Origin: Ophioceras dolichostomum
Taxonomy: Eukaryota > Ascomycota > Sordariomycetes > Magnaporthales > Ophioceraceae
Assembly (NCBI GenBank): GCA_003049485.1
Contig: PYST01000038.1
Span: 1-64,000, forward strand
Direction: 5' to 3'
DNA length: 64,000 nucleotides
Of this stretch, positions 34,487-47,000 are shown piece by piece. The position numbers were made by a program, and so were the translations under genes. Every line of letters starts with the position of its first letter. Position 1 is the stretch's first letter. The notes below the pieces were generated by a model. The model saw only the letters and a list, made by a program, of their open reading frames with translations. It was not told where the DNA came from and did no database searches.

Positions 34487-36992
34487 GTGACGCCTTGGGA
34501 GTCGGGGGGGCTGGTTAAGGGGGGAGACGCGGGTGAGGAAGAGGCCGGGGTGTGGGAGTCCGGGGATGAGCGGCGGCTGCTGCTGCTCCGCTGGCGGCTC
34601 TGCGACCGGCTCTTGCTCTTGCTCCGGCTCCGGCTGCGCGCTGCTAGGGGCTTGTTGGCGTTGCTCTTGCTGCTGGCGGCGCCGCCAGAGGCAGATGACT
34701 CGCCCGCCTTGCCGCCGCCGCCGCCACCACCACCACCACCGAAACCCTTCGCGTCGCTCCCGCTCCTCCCGCGCAACGGAAGGCTGGGAAAGCTGCTCGA
34801 GAGATCGCGCAAGATCGTGCTGCTGCGTTTGCTCGCACCACCACCACCACCACTGCTAGAGCCATTGATCGCTGCTGAAGCCGACGGTGGTTGCTGGGCC
34901 AGCGGGGCGTTCGGCTCGGTGCAGGGGCTCAGCTTGTAGCGCACCCAGGCCTCCGGGTCGAAGAAGTCGACGGGGTAGGTCTCCTTCATGTCCTTGGACA
35001 GGAAGCAGAAGCCGTCCTCGGGCAGGAGGGCGAAGCTCGAGCGGAACGAGAAGTTGACCTGCGCCGAGAGCACCTTCTCGTTCAGCAGGACCGCGTCGCC
35101 GCTGCGGAGGGGCCCCAGAATGCTGATGCACCGCTGCGGCACGCCGACGTACACCACGCCCGCGAACAGCTCTGGTCGCTGGTTGACGGCGTGGCGCGTG
35201 ACCAGTCCGCCGAGGCTGTGCGCCAGCACCATGGCTCCGCCGCTGCCATTGCCTTGCTTGTTGCACGGCAGGCCCTCCAGGAAAGTGATGAGCTGTCGCG
35301 ACGACCGCGCGGGGCTCAACCGCCAGTCCCACGCGAAGTCGTGCACCCGGAGCTTCCCAGAGCGAGCGTTGGGGCTCTCGCGCAGCTTGCGGAAGAGGCG
35401 GCGCGAGATGTCGACGGGCCCGATGTTCTGCAGCATGCCCGACGCGAAGATGCGCTCGTGCATCGTCTCCTCGTCCTCCGGGTCCAGGCCGATCTCCAGG
35501 TTGACCTTGCGGATGCCCAGGCCGACCTTGACGGGGACCCAGAGCTGGCGGTGCGGCGGTTCCGCTGACCGGAGAACCGACCCCCTGTAGCCGCCCATGA
35601 TCACGATGTCGCCTGTGAGTGTCTCTAGTACGGCGTCCATCATGGCTGCGCCGTCCTTTGGAGGGGACGCGGCGGCCTTGGCGTTGGCTGTGGGGGCTGC
35701 TCTTGTTCTCACGTAGACGTTCGAGTCCTCCACACTAGCCGTGGCGGAGTTCTTCTTTAGGGGCGTGGAGATTATATCTAGAGAAGAGAATTTCATCGTT
35801 AGTAATTCTTCATTTGTCAAGAGCGGCTCTGTCAAGCACGCAGAGGTCACTTCGTGTATGTATGGCTTGGACAGGAAAATGGCATACTGGGAAGCTGCGG
35901 CATCTTGAAGGATGGACGGTCGAAGCTGTCCACGATGGCCTTGAACCGCGAGTTGACCTGATCGCGTATGCCCCCAAAGCGGTCGTCGTCCCCCAAGGAA
36001 GACACCCTCGATAGCGTGGTGTACAGCAACGAATCGGCCGACGTGGACCTGCGTAGTGTGTGTGACTCTCGGATGGAGATGATAGAGGGCGGCCGGGGAG
36101 AAGCGCTGGCGGCTTCAACTCTGCGGATGTTGGGCTGGGTTCGGCGTATTGATGATGAAGGGGTTGAAGGAGAGGCGACGCCCGAGTGCGAAGAGGTGAA
36201 TGCGGCCTTCTGAGGGGAAGGGGTGGTGGACAAGAACGAGGTGGATGAGAAGAACGAGGACGTGCTGATGTTGGGGAACAGGCCGGTGGGCAGTGATAGT
36301 GAGGGAAGAGCCTTTGATAGCCTCTTCAGGGCATCTGTACCGACGGATGATGACCGCCGGTGTCGGCCCTCGCCGAAGACGCCCGCTAGAGCAGACTGTT
36401 TCGTGCTGTCTGGCTGCTGCTGTTGTTGACGTTGTTGCTGTTGGGGTGACTGTGGTAGAAACGATGATGGGATGAGTGGTGACGGCTTGTGCTGCTGCCA
36501 TGGGAGTTGGGGAAGCTGGGGAAACGGCACCGTAGCCTCGACTCCTGCGCCGGGTTCGGATGGCTCGCTATCCTTGCCTTTGTCGAGCACGTCTGCCACC
36601 CGGGGCGGGGAGGAAGAGGGTGGCTGAGATGCAGGGGCTAACAGGACCGAGGAGATTGTAGGCTGGATACCGCCAGAACCCTCTGCGTCACGGCCGGGGA
36701 AAGGGTCGAAGAAGCTATCCAGCTCTCGTTCCATCGCCGCGGCCTTCTCGGCGGCAGGGGTCCTGGGCGACGTGAGGCGCGTTGCCATGGGACTGAGGGC
36801 CGGTTGCATGAAGGTCCGCGCATCGTCCTGATCGCCGTATAGCAGTGCATCGTCCTCCGGTGCTGATTCGGTTGCGGCACTCGGCGCGTCTACCTTCAGC
36901 TCGTTCCGGAGAAACGTCTGTTGTGACTTCTCGGAATCCATTGCGTCTGGCCCTGAGCTTGGCACGGGGTTACTGAGAGTTCGGATCGCCAT
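33979..36992 (-). CDS. Alpha/beta-hydrolase (lipase/LCAT-like) with long disordered N-terminus
   Basis: Exon 1 (36992-35888) and exon 2 (35777-33979) join by a GTATGC donor and CTAG acceptor in phase 1, giving 967 residues. Residues 1-~340 are Ser/Pro/Gln-rich with no fold. The hydrolase starts near residue 405 (DIVIMGGYRGSVLR) and shows the nucleophile elbow VLAHSLGGLVTRHA, with Ser at about residue 556. A Gly/Ser/Lys/Arg low-complexity loop (~690-800) interrupts it. The likely remaining triad members are Asp in SGDGVVLAREA (about 881) and His in EKGHISMLGD (about 909). The fold suggests an esterase or acyltransferase acting on lipids; the substrate is unknown. No signal peptide or membrane helix was seen, so it is probably cytosolic. 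Confidence 0.8.
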
Positions 36993-39489
36993 CTTGTGAT
37001 CTGAACCTGCTGATTGTGGCTCCCTGCTTCACTCTCTCTAGCTAGCCAACCAAGCAAAGCCGGAGGTGCGTGACTATGACTGAAATACGTCAGTCATGGC
37101 TGCTGCGCTAGAAAGTGAAGGATAACAGGTAACTTGGGACGATTTATAAGTGCGGAGCTAAGTAGGCAAATAACGGATAATAGTCTACTGACTGACAGTT
37201 GGGACCTTCCGGGTTCCTCGGAGTTATTGCTAGGAAGGCACCCACATAGTACGCGGGGAAAAATTCGAGAAGGCCTCAATCCCTGGAGTTCAGGAGACGG
37301 ATCACATGAAAAACCCCCAGAAATGGGATGGGGCAACGGGGAATATCCCGTTGAGAGATAATCGCCAGACCGGTCTTCCCTGTTGCTCCTGTCTCTCCGG
37401 ATAGATACGGAATACGAGTAGCCCGATACTCGCAGTATTTGAGAGGGCACGGAGGAGGAGCACCCAAGGAGGCCAGACAGCGGGCGGCGAACTAGTAGCT
37501 TCTTCTTCTGACGACGTCGATTGCGGTACTTAACACAAAAAAAAAGAGAAGAACTTGACTTGGATTAGGAAATCCGGGTGCCTATTCCGTAGCACGATGG
37601 TGTTTGGTTTAGGGAGGCTGTGAAGGGCCACTAGCAGAGTAGCACCGCATCCAATATCTCCCCAACCTCAGCCGTAGGGTTTCGTAGTGGGCAGCTAATA
37701 GGCTGGGGCTGCATAAGACGCATGGGGGATCGTCGTGGGGAGGCAACAAAAAGGAAAAGGAATTCAAGAAAAGTGAAAGCATAGAAAGGAGGAGGGGATC
37801 GCCGCTTCTATGTAGTCTATCGGTGCGAGGCCGAAGAACACCAGGCCATGGGGGAAGGCGGAAGGAGGAAGCCAAGACCGGCTCCATCTTTCGCTGTTCT
37901 CTTTGAAGGAGAATGAGGGTGAGATGGAGGGAGGGTGAGGTGAGTGCTGACGATCCATCCTTCCGCTCGTCTCCAGGGTCCCCCTCCCCAGCATCCCAGC
38001 ATCTCTTAATTCCTTCTGTTATTTGTGCAAGGACTTCCTTACGGTGATGTGCGGCTTATTTGGGCTGCCAGGCTGGGTCTGGCCCCTCCTCGGTCTTCGT
38101 CCCGACTCCCGAGGCTCTCTGATGTGTGCAGTGTGCCCCCGTGCTGCAGTGCTTCTGCTCTCCTCCTCTTCCACTCTTCCAGGTACAGCTAGCTCTCACA
38201 GGGTCACACCGCCATCAATTCGGGCTGACATTGCGTCCCGAATCGTCCAGGCCATTGGGCGACATGCGCGGGGACCTGTGTCAAGGGCGAATGCGGCTGG
38301 GACTGCGAGCATTCTGGACCCCCCTGTTCGGCCATTAGGTTGGCCTGAGGAGTGAGGATTCACGATCAAGATGGTGGAACAGGTCCAACGAATCCAATTG
38401 GATTCTCTTCGTGAATGGGACTGAGTCAATTGTTGTTCATTGAAGAATGGTTGGGTTTAGCTGCGTCGACGGATCGTCCTTTCTTTTTTTTTTCTTCCCC
38501 CACCTCCATAAGCCTCTGAGCTTTGACGTCATGCCCGCCAAGCGATCTGGGGACACCACTCTGTTGGAACGAACCACCATGCTCATTAAATGTCAGCGGC
38601 GAAAACACAATGACTAACATTTCTGATCACTCACAGATCACAACAGCTTGGGGGCGAGTCTTACACGGGCGACCAGGCACAAGATACGGCGGACCGCTGC
38701 TGCGGGTACGGTACCGTTGTTGGGTGACCAGACAAGCAGGCAGGCAAGTTCTAGCAGTCCTTGTGCCTTTTGGGATACAGTGTCGAATCTCGCGCATATC
38801 GCATCAATGATTTTGACACTGCAGTGAGGCTGTGGGGCTTGCAGCGCATCTTGCAGCGCATATAGCGACCCTCACTCCACACCAGCGACCACTCGGCCGG
38901 TCAACCTACAACCAAGCCTTCCAAGCTTCCAAGCCTGCAAGCCCGACACGGGAAACATTGATGGAGGCTTGGCCTGCGACCAGCCCGCCTTGGGTCAGCC
39001 CTATGGAGGCCATCGACGCCAACTAGAGCGACCGGATTTCAAACGCGAAGGGCGAACGTAGATCCCGGGAGTATTAGGGAAGGCATTGAGGTTGTTATTG
39101 GCCGACGGGCCTGGTCATGGCCAGAGGCCAGCGACCGAGCCAACAGCCATTCTTCAAACCCGGAGATAGCTACCTCTTCATACCGCATATCCGCGCCGAA
39201 GTGGTGTTGGTTTCGGTCAGATTCGGTACTAGTATACGGATCACTTACAGCCGGTAGCACACTGTCATCAACACATCGTCATACGGATGACTCGCCGGTG
39301 AGAGGAGCCAATTTCCATTTTGGGTGATAATCAAACGGGCCGTAGACACCTAGAAGTACAATGCCAGGAACACAACCGCCCGAGGAGGATGAAACCTGTT
39401 CAAGTCGAAACTCCTGAATAGCTTATGTACAGACACAGGTGGGCAGGTAAGCTAAGCTGGTGCCACGACCTCAGAACCTTGGAAGATAG
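36993..39489. other. Intergenic region between the hydrolase and GST genes
   Basis: No protein with a recognisable domain is seen in 2.5 kb. It includes the hydrolase promoter on the left and the GST 3' UTR on the right. Short CCAAGCCTTCCAAGC-type repeats occur at about 38918-38942. Confidence 0.5.
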
Positions 39490-40591
39490 CTAGGTGGCCT
39501 CGCTCCCCGGCGCTACCGCAAACTTGCCCTCGATGCTCCTGATCTTGTCCGCCGACTTCTTCCAGCCCGGCTCGTTCTCGATGCGGGCCATGTAGGCCCA
39601 CACCTTGGGGAACGTCTCCTGCGGCGAGCCCTTCTCCCACCTGCCCAGCCCCGCGTAGGTCGGCTTGCCCACCAGCAGCGGGAAGGCCATGACGATGTCG
39701 GCGGCCGTCAGGTGGGCCCCGCACAGGTAGCCGCCGCCGGCGGGGGACGTCTCGAGCTGCTTCTCCAGGAACGCCAGGTTCGCCCTGACGTTGGGGAACA
39801 CCAGGAAGGCTGTGACGCGGTTCGCGATCGCGGATGTGATCGGCCGGATCAGAAATGGCACTGCCGAGCCCTTGAGGCCTGTGTGTAGGAGGTTACAGAA
39901 TGGTAAGTTGGTTGGCAAAGGCTGGCAAAGGTTGGCAAAGATAGCGCAACAGGGAAAAAAACAACTCATTTGTTTCTCCGTGTGAGGAGAGGACCGGCAT
40001 TACCTTCCATGAGACCCGTCAGCAGCTGATACGGCATGAAGCTGCCCTCAGCATACTGGAGCAGATGCTGACACCTCATCCACTCCTCCGTCTCGCCGCC
40101 GATCCTGCCCTCCTGGCCATCCTTCCACCTCTTCGGCACGAGGGCCAGCGTCTCGCCGAAATGGTCGCACAGGTACTTGGCGATGAACCCCGTCTCGGCC
40201 AGCACCACCGGCTGGCTGTCGAGCGGGGCGCCGGCGGGGAGGATCGTCACCACAGGCGACTTGCCCAGCGGATGCAGCTTGGTCAGCTCCGGCGGAGCGA
40301 GTAGGTTCTCCTGCCGGTGGTAGATCTCCAGCTCGTAGGGGACCTTGAGCTCTTCTAGCAGCCACAGGATGCCCTGGGCGCGTGAGCGGTCCAGCCTGTT
40401 GATCCAAACGTGCACCGCATGAGATAAATGGTAGGAATTAGCACGTGTTTGTCGGTCCTCTCGTCGATGGGTGGAGAAGCTGGTTGAGACTCGGGGTATC
40501 CTGGATCCTGGGGAAAGCAATGGCAAATTACCCACCAATGAAGCTTGACAGTCGGCTGGTCCGTCGGCTTGCTATTTTGCTCAGTTGCCAT
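39490..40591 (-). CDS. Glutathione S-transferase, Gtt1-like
   Basis: Three exons (40591-40536, 40395-40004, 39878-39490) encode 278 residues. Exon 1 ends within a Trp codon, and the junction gives VKLHWLDRSRAQGILWLLEEL, the typical Gtt1 start. The thioredoxin-like GST_N domain continues with PYELEIYHR, PPELTKLHPLGKSPVV and the gamma-Glu contact motif VLAETGFIAKYL. The C-terminal helical domain has GGYLCGAHLTAADIVMAFPL, the conserved N-capping box. Fungal Gtt1-type enzymes conjugate or reduce with glutathione and are linked to stress and detoxification; Gtt1 of yeast is ER-associated. Intron 2 carries a GGCAAAGG(C/T)T triplet repeat. No other detoxification genes are next to it. Confidence 0.92.
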
Positions 40592-41291
40592 TTTGTAGCT
40601 GCATGTACGCTCGTACGTAGTATGATATTCTGTCGATCACCGGATTGAAAGGGTCGCTGTCTGGGAAACCGATGAAGGCATAAATGGAGAGAAGGATTGC
40701 TTGGAAGAGACCGCGTGGAGACAGACACGGACAATTCAGCCGTTTACGCTCGAGCCAACCGAACCGGTCGATTAAATACCAGGTAGGTACGGTAGGTACT
40801 GAACACGCCGGTGGCGCCTTCCATTTCTTCTGGCATCACCACGGCCGGACGAGCCCGATGAGTCCAGCTATGCCAGGGCGGGTAATTCTCCGGGACTCGG
40901 CCGTGTGATATCCTCTCCACTCGGGTAAGTGGAGGTGGGTGTCATGCACCAATGCAACCACATATCCATCCTATCTGCACCATACGACGTACACTTGGAA
41001 CAACTTCAAGCATCTCAGGAAGTATGAGTTTTGGAGAATATCGCTTCACGGAGCCTGGGATTGCATTTTTCATATGATCGATCAGTCCCGTCTCGCAGCA
41101 GTTTTTAAGGAACCATGGAATCATAGCCTCGCTCCCAACATGACCATGTAAGCCCCTTTTTTCTGCTCATCGAACCCAACCCGCAAGGCCCAAAACACCA
41201 CAAAACATCTATTGAATAAGATCGGTAGGTTTGCCAGAGATAGAAGTCCGCGCCGTGGCATTGCTTAGACTTTTGTCTACTACTTTCCCAA
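40592..41291. other. Intergenic region between GST and delta-COP
   Basis: No gene is recognised in these 700 bases, which hold the GST promoter and the delta-COP 3' UTR. A CCAGGTAGGTACGGTAGGTACT cluster lies at about 40779-40800, within 210 bases of the GST start codon. Confidence 0.5.
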
Positions 41292-43228
41292 TTACTCAAT
41301 CAAGTACGAGTCGGCCGTCGACTTGACATCTTTGGAGAACGTGACGTCCTCATTCATCTCCACCAAAGACACCGATAAGACCTATCATTCACGTCAGTAT
41401 AAGGGAGAAGAACGGGAGAATGAAGAGTGGATACCACTCGAGTAGGGGGATTCCAAAAGCGAATAAACAACTTACGTCCACGTCGACAAACGGCGTTGTC
41501 TTCGAGAAGCGGACCTGCATGGGGAAGAACTCGCTCTCGTCGTCCGCCATGGCCTCGAACTCGAACGATCCGTTGGCGTTTTCCTCGTTGACTGTGCCGA
41601 TCGACCACTCTAGGCTGTCGCCGGACACCTCATAAGTGGCGTCGAAGCTGGAGACGGTCGGCTCGGCGCTCGAGTATGGGATGATGACGCTGACGTCCTT
41701 CAGCTCGTCGCCGCCTGTGAGCTCGTACTCGACCGTCAGGGTGCAGTTTCCGTCGCCGCCCTTGTTTACCCACACGGTGAAGCTGATGGGTAGGGCGCTG
41801 GTGTCGTCGGCCTTGGGCGTCGCACGCCAGCGCAGCACGCCGACCGAGTTGTTGACGGGGAACCCGCGCTCGGGCCTGCTCATCTGGATCACCTTGGAGC
41901 TTGTAAAGAGGCCGCGGTCTACGTTCGGGTGCGTGCGGAACTGGGCGCCATGCGTTGGCGTGGCGCTCAGGTTGAGCTTGATCTTGGTGAGGCTCGGGTC
42001 CGAAACGCGCAGGTTCAGGTCTCCGCTGACCGTGATCGAGTTTACGGTGCCTTCCCGAGATATCTTGGCGCCTATGCTCTCGGACACGGTGATGTGGATG
42101 GAGTCACGGTCCATGCTTGTAGAATGCCGCGGCGCCGCAGCCTCTGGTGCCGCGGCAGAGGCCCCGGCGGAGGACGCGGCTGGCAGAAGGGGACTGTCGT
42201 CGACTTCGGAGCCCATCTCGCCGCGCACGCGCTCGAACATGTCTGTGGTCTTGGACTTCTTGCCAAGCTGCATCCCCTTGCCTTTCGGCGCGGTAAACCT
42301 TATAGAGAGAAACACGCTGGTCAGCATATTCCGAAGGTAGGTTTAAGATGGCAGATGTGTGACTTACTTGGACTTGTTTTTCTCCGCTTCGTACGTGTCG
42401 TATGTACTTGTGACGGCTGGGCGGGATGGAGGCGTGTAAGTCGGATAAGCAGTCGTCCTGGGCGCACCCATGCCGCCAGCGCGACCGCTGCGAGCGGATT
42501 CTTTCCGCTGCATCTCCAGCTGCTTGGCCTTCCTCTTCCGTTCCTCGGTGGCCTCCAGCTCCTTGTTCTGAGAGGGGGTCAGAGTTCGTGCGTTCTAGGC
42601 AAATTGTCCATAGGAAGTGGGGAACAGCGGGTAGTGGAATAAGTGTAGTAATTCTTACACGGGCAATAATCTCCTGAATACGCTCCTCGTGACTCTCCAT
42701 TTCCAGGAATGTCTTAATCTGGCTGATGGTGAGGTTCTCCCTATAGCCTAGAGTAACCAGCTCGTCGAAGGCGCTGAGCAGCTCGTAGGCGTTCTTGACG
42801 ATCTCCCGCTCGTCCAGGCTCTTGCAGGTGCTGGTCACGACCTGGGCAAACAGATGCAGCGAGTCGATGTCCTGCAGGATGTTGGACTGGCGGTTGGTGA
42901 TGAGCACCATGTATAGCTCGTCTAGGGGCTGGTAGACGAAGCGGACGCTGTCCTGCTCGACCGTAGTGTGTTGCGTGCCGCTGTCGGCGAGTTTAGGGAA
43001 TGACGCCAGCAGCCCTTCGATTCGGGATCGGGGCATCTCGCGGAACTGCCGAGACAGGACCGCCTTCCCGCCGCGGGTGCAGATGGATGCTGCGAGGACC
43101 ACCTGTCAAGGGCAACTCAAGCATTAGTTGACGTCGTGGCATGTACAACTAAACGGACATCTCGCCTCCATCCCGAGCTTGGCGGGGCGGGTGACAACAT
43201 GAGAATGAGAGAAAGGTTCCCTTACCAT
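41292..43228 (-). CDS. ret2: Coatomer subunit delta (delta-COP, RET2/ARCN1)
   Basis: Five coding exons: 43228-43226, 43102-42659, 42567-42368, 42298-41476 and 41381-41292, all GT-AG, 519 residues. Exon 1 is the start codon alone; the next exon begins VVLAASICTRGGKAVLSRQF, the delta-COP N-terminus. Residues 1-~140 form the longin domain (QDSVRFVYQPLDELYMVLIT, LGYRENLTISQIKTFLEMES). A charged linker follows, including KRKAKQLEMQRKESAR. The C-terminal mu-homology domain runs from ~280 to the end (SVGVLRWRATPKADD, LTGGDELKDVSVIIPYSS, FFPMQVRFSKTTPFVDVDVL). Delta-COP is part of the COPI F-subcomplex that returns vesicles from Golgi to ER. The gene is divergent from the acidic-protein gene. Confidence 0.95.
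43226..43228 (-). other. Start-codon-only coding exon of delta-COP
   Basis: The context AAG ATG followed by GTAAGG is a start codon directly abutting a consensus donor. The 123-base intron ends TTGACAG at 43103, and the protein continues with GTG GTC CTC. Without this exon the conserved N-terminus has no ATG. Confidence 0.88.
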
Positions 43229-44024
43229 CTTGGGCAAGCCGAGCTGGCCAAGTCGTAGATTGGTATTATCAAGATATTGAAAGAACACAGTCTAGGGTAG
43301 AAGATGAGAACAATGGAGGAGTCGAATCGAAGCAGTCGAATCGAAGTACCGATATCTCTCCTTGTTACAGCTGCCTCGACGCCCAGCAGCCCGCCAGTTT
43401 ATTCTCAGAGTGTCCTCTTGAAATGTGGGCGTGGTCCGTGCGGAATTGAGCAAGGGGAGGTGGGGTTGCGCAGCTGGATCCGGACTAAGCCGTTTCCGGA
43501 CCCGGCTGCGTTGGATGATTTCACGCGTTCGCACTTTGAGTTCTGTTCATGCTCTCGTCCAACGTCAACGAAGGAAGCTTCAATTCCTACCTCCCAAACT
43601 TGACACGGATGCTTCTGGTCACGATCCATTTTATCTGCCTTTTCCATCTCTCACTTGAGAGAATCTATCTCCCTTTTACCTCTTAAGTTTCGGGGTTCCT
43701 GATCACTGCCTACCTCTTTCCGGCCACGGCCACATATTCCTTAGGCACCTGGTACCCGCCCGGAGTCCGTCACTGCCTACAACGACCGACCAGTCATCGG
43801 TCAATCCAACTCACTTCCCCAAGCCCTACCTCTCTTTGGTATCAACTCCGAACGCCATCATTTCGACCTACTCCTCCTTGCACTGCAGTTCTTGACAAAA
43901 TGGGCAAGGTTTAACCCAACCCGAAGTAGACACATTCGGACCCCCAAGATCGCACTGAAATAACCCCCTCAGATCTATCCGACCATCTCAAGGCGTTCGC
44001 CGCCGTATCTACCTACTGGCAATC
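43229..44024. promoter_or_regulatory. Divergent region between delta-COP and the acidic-protein gene
   Basis: The 796 bases hold both promoters and leaders. The right half is C/T-rich like many fungal promoters. No specific factor site can be assigned. Confidence 0.45.
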
Positions 44025-47000
44025 ATGTCGGTCGACATACTAGCTGCGGAAAATCTTGGTCATTCCGAACATGGCGACGAGATCGACTTCGAGGATCGTG
44101 TCAATGGACAGTTGACGACGACGCAGGAGAAGCTTGATCTCGGTGGTCAGGAGGATGACCTGGACGAAATCACCTTCGATGCGAATGACGGACTCCTGAC
44201 CGACTTCCCGACTGCTAGCCATGGCCAGTCGGGCCCAGACAATGATGGCGACGATTTTCACGTCGATCTCGATGACAGTGTCGCGGTGGGAGAAGACGTT
44301 TTGCACCACCAAGACGTTGGTTCTGCTGCCTCGGCGATCGCTGGAGATGTCCAGGATGACTACGAGGAATATGGCCATGTACAGGCGTCGACTGTTGAGG
44401 TTGAAGATGCCGACAATTCGGTCCCATTTCCTCGTGACGTCTCTGATGACGTCGCCGACACAGTCGCCGAGCCCATCCCCGACCACGCTTTTCACGATGG
44501 TCAAACGGACGAATTAGTCGACGAATCAGCCGACCTTGGTCGCGCTTACGAGAACGATGCCATTAAGGCGCAGGAGCTGCACTATGACGAAGACGATGAA
44601 GCGACCTCTAAGGCTTGGTTGCTTGACGAAGCCTCGATTCATGGTGCAGTTGGTGAGGACAACACGGCGTCTTCTGTGCTGCAAAGCGCCGCGTTCCCGC
44701 GTATGGAAGGCGAGATTGATGACACGAACGGCGAAGACGGCACTTCAGAGATTCTGGAGCATCATGCATCCCTGGAGCTCCATGCATTCCAGGGTGATTC
44801 TGACAACGCCCCGGAGCCCGTGGATGGAGACATGAGTGTTCTGGAACAAGCAAACGCTTCGACTTCGGGCTATGGCCTCGACGAGTTGATCGATGAGTTA
44901 CATCACGGTCGTAGCGACCATGGCGAGGAGATTGAGGACGTTGACGTCTCGCAGCCTGATTCAGGCGATTTCTCTAACCGGCCCGACGTTCGGGTCTTCT
45001 ATCGCCGGACAGAGTACTCTCTGTTCTCAAAGTCGGACTCGGACGATGCTTGGTCCTACTTTTTCTCGGACATGGATGCTCTCGACTACCCCCTCTCCCA
45101 GTTTCTGGACAGCCTCCACGAAGTCATCAACGAAGATATCTCTCGAGATGAAGAGCTGGTGATGCGAATTGAGGGCCTAGGTCTGGAATTCTCTGAGGTA
45201 AGTGTGTATTGTAATATCCTCCACCATGTCCGCTCTATACGTTGCTGACTTAACCGACTTCAATCATAGACTATGGACAAGAAGTTCCTGGATCAGACGA
45301 CATTCGGAAAGATCATCGATCTTCATCACCAGCTTGTCCGGAACGATGAGTCCGATGGACCCGATGACTACGCTGTCGTGGTGTTCCTTGTGACGAGGCT
45401 GCATTGCTCGCGCCGCCTGGAGAATCTCCTGGAGAGTGCTCGCAACGGAGAAGGACTCGCATCCCTGAGGTTCTCATACCCAGAGCACCTCACCAGGGAC
45501 CTCTCACCTGACGAAGATGAGGCTTATGCCCAAGGTAGTAGTGATGTTTCCGGAGGCGACCTGGGTGCGGGCAACAGTGCCCACAATGACGAAGACGACG
45601 AGGGCGCATTCGATGAGGATGGCCCGGCCGATCAGGAAGCTGAATCTGCCATCGATACTGAAGGCCAGCCCGATGACGAGGATGGGGACATGCTCCTCGG
45701 CGGTTCGTACGATCAAGTGGTCGACGAGGCTGCCCCGGACGGCTTAGTACATTCTACATACTCCGGTCTCGACAAACGCTCCGCTGGAGATGCGCCTGGT
45801 CAAGACGCGGGGCGTGACACAGTCTCAGCCGATGTGTTGGAATTCGCTGAGAGCGAGGAACTCGAAGGCTCCGCTCAACCCAACCAGGATACCGAGCCCT
45901 CTGAGCAGCATGAGCTCGACAATGACGGCGCCAGCCATGTCGCAGAAGACGGAGATAGCCGCAGTGAGCTGTGGCATGGCGATTCTGGTGTGGGCGCAGA
46001 TTCCCACGAGAACGAACTGGACTTTGACCTGGAGAATCCTGACACCCACCCCTCCGAAGCTGGTGCAAACCAGGATCAAACCCTCGCCTCCCAAGGCCAC
46101 CCCCATGCCATTGACGAGTCGACAGACCTCAGAGCTTCGCACGCAGCTGAGGAGATCGATGCTTGGGATGGCAATGACCTCGATGAAGATGCGAATCCGC
46201 CTCTTGTCGATGAGCATGTGGATGGCACATTCGAGGAGCACCACGATGGTAATTACCCTCCAATCTCTTGGGAACCTTCGTACTCGCATGCGTCTCTTTC
46301 ACCATGGCCGGCCAGCGCGCCGAGGCCGCAACTGTGCGACAGCCGGCTTCAAGATTCCAGATCTTGTATGGGCGTCCAGAATTCCTCGACTAGCTACCAG
46401 GACAGTCGCTGTGCGGGCTCGGTCCACGCACAAGAACTGGCCTCTGGCGTCGAGCATTCTGTGGCTCGCGACTCAGAAGACTGGGATATTCTACTTGACG
46501 CATTCTCGCACGACACGCAAATGATACTGGATAACGCTAATATGCTGTGGGGTCATAAAGACCACGAATCCGGACTTAACGCGGCTTTACATTCCCCTCA
46601 TGGCGAGTGGGACGCAGAACCAGAGCTAGACTTCGACACGACGGCAGCGGTGGCCGGGGCGAGCGACGGTGTTCCAGCGCCTACCTACTCCGCTCAGGAG
46701 ATAGCCTCCGGACAGACCAGCGCCTCTGCAACTCTGAATGGCGATGAGATCGATTTCGAGGAAGATGGCCTTGCGGACGACTCAGTGGCTGCTGCCGCAG
46801 ACGACGGACACGAGCGCTCAGCCGACGCTGGCCACCAAATCGATCCTGATGAAATCGACTGGGAGGACAATGACGTTGTCGCGGCTGGCACCGAGGCTAC
46901 CGCTGATGCTGCTGCCTCTCCGCCTGGCAGCATTACTGGGAAGCGAGGCCGCGAACTAGATGATTCCGAGGAGTCAGGTGAGGGGCATGGTACGTTTCCC

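Noticed and set aside
36115..36501. Minus-strand frame inside the hydrolase gene region
   Set aside because: It is an alternative-frame shadow of the Ser/Pro/Gln-rich exon 1 of the hydrolase.
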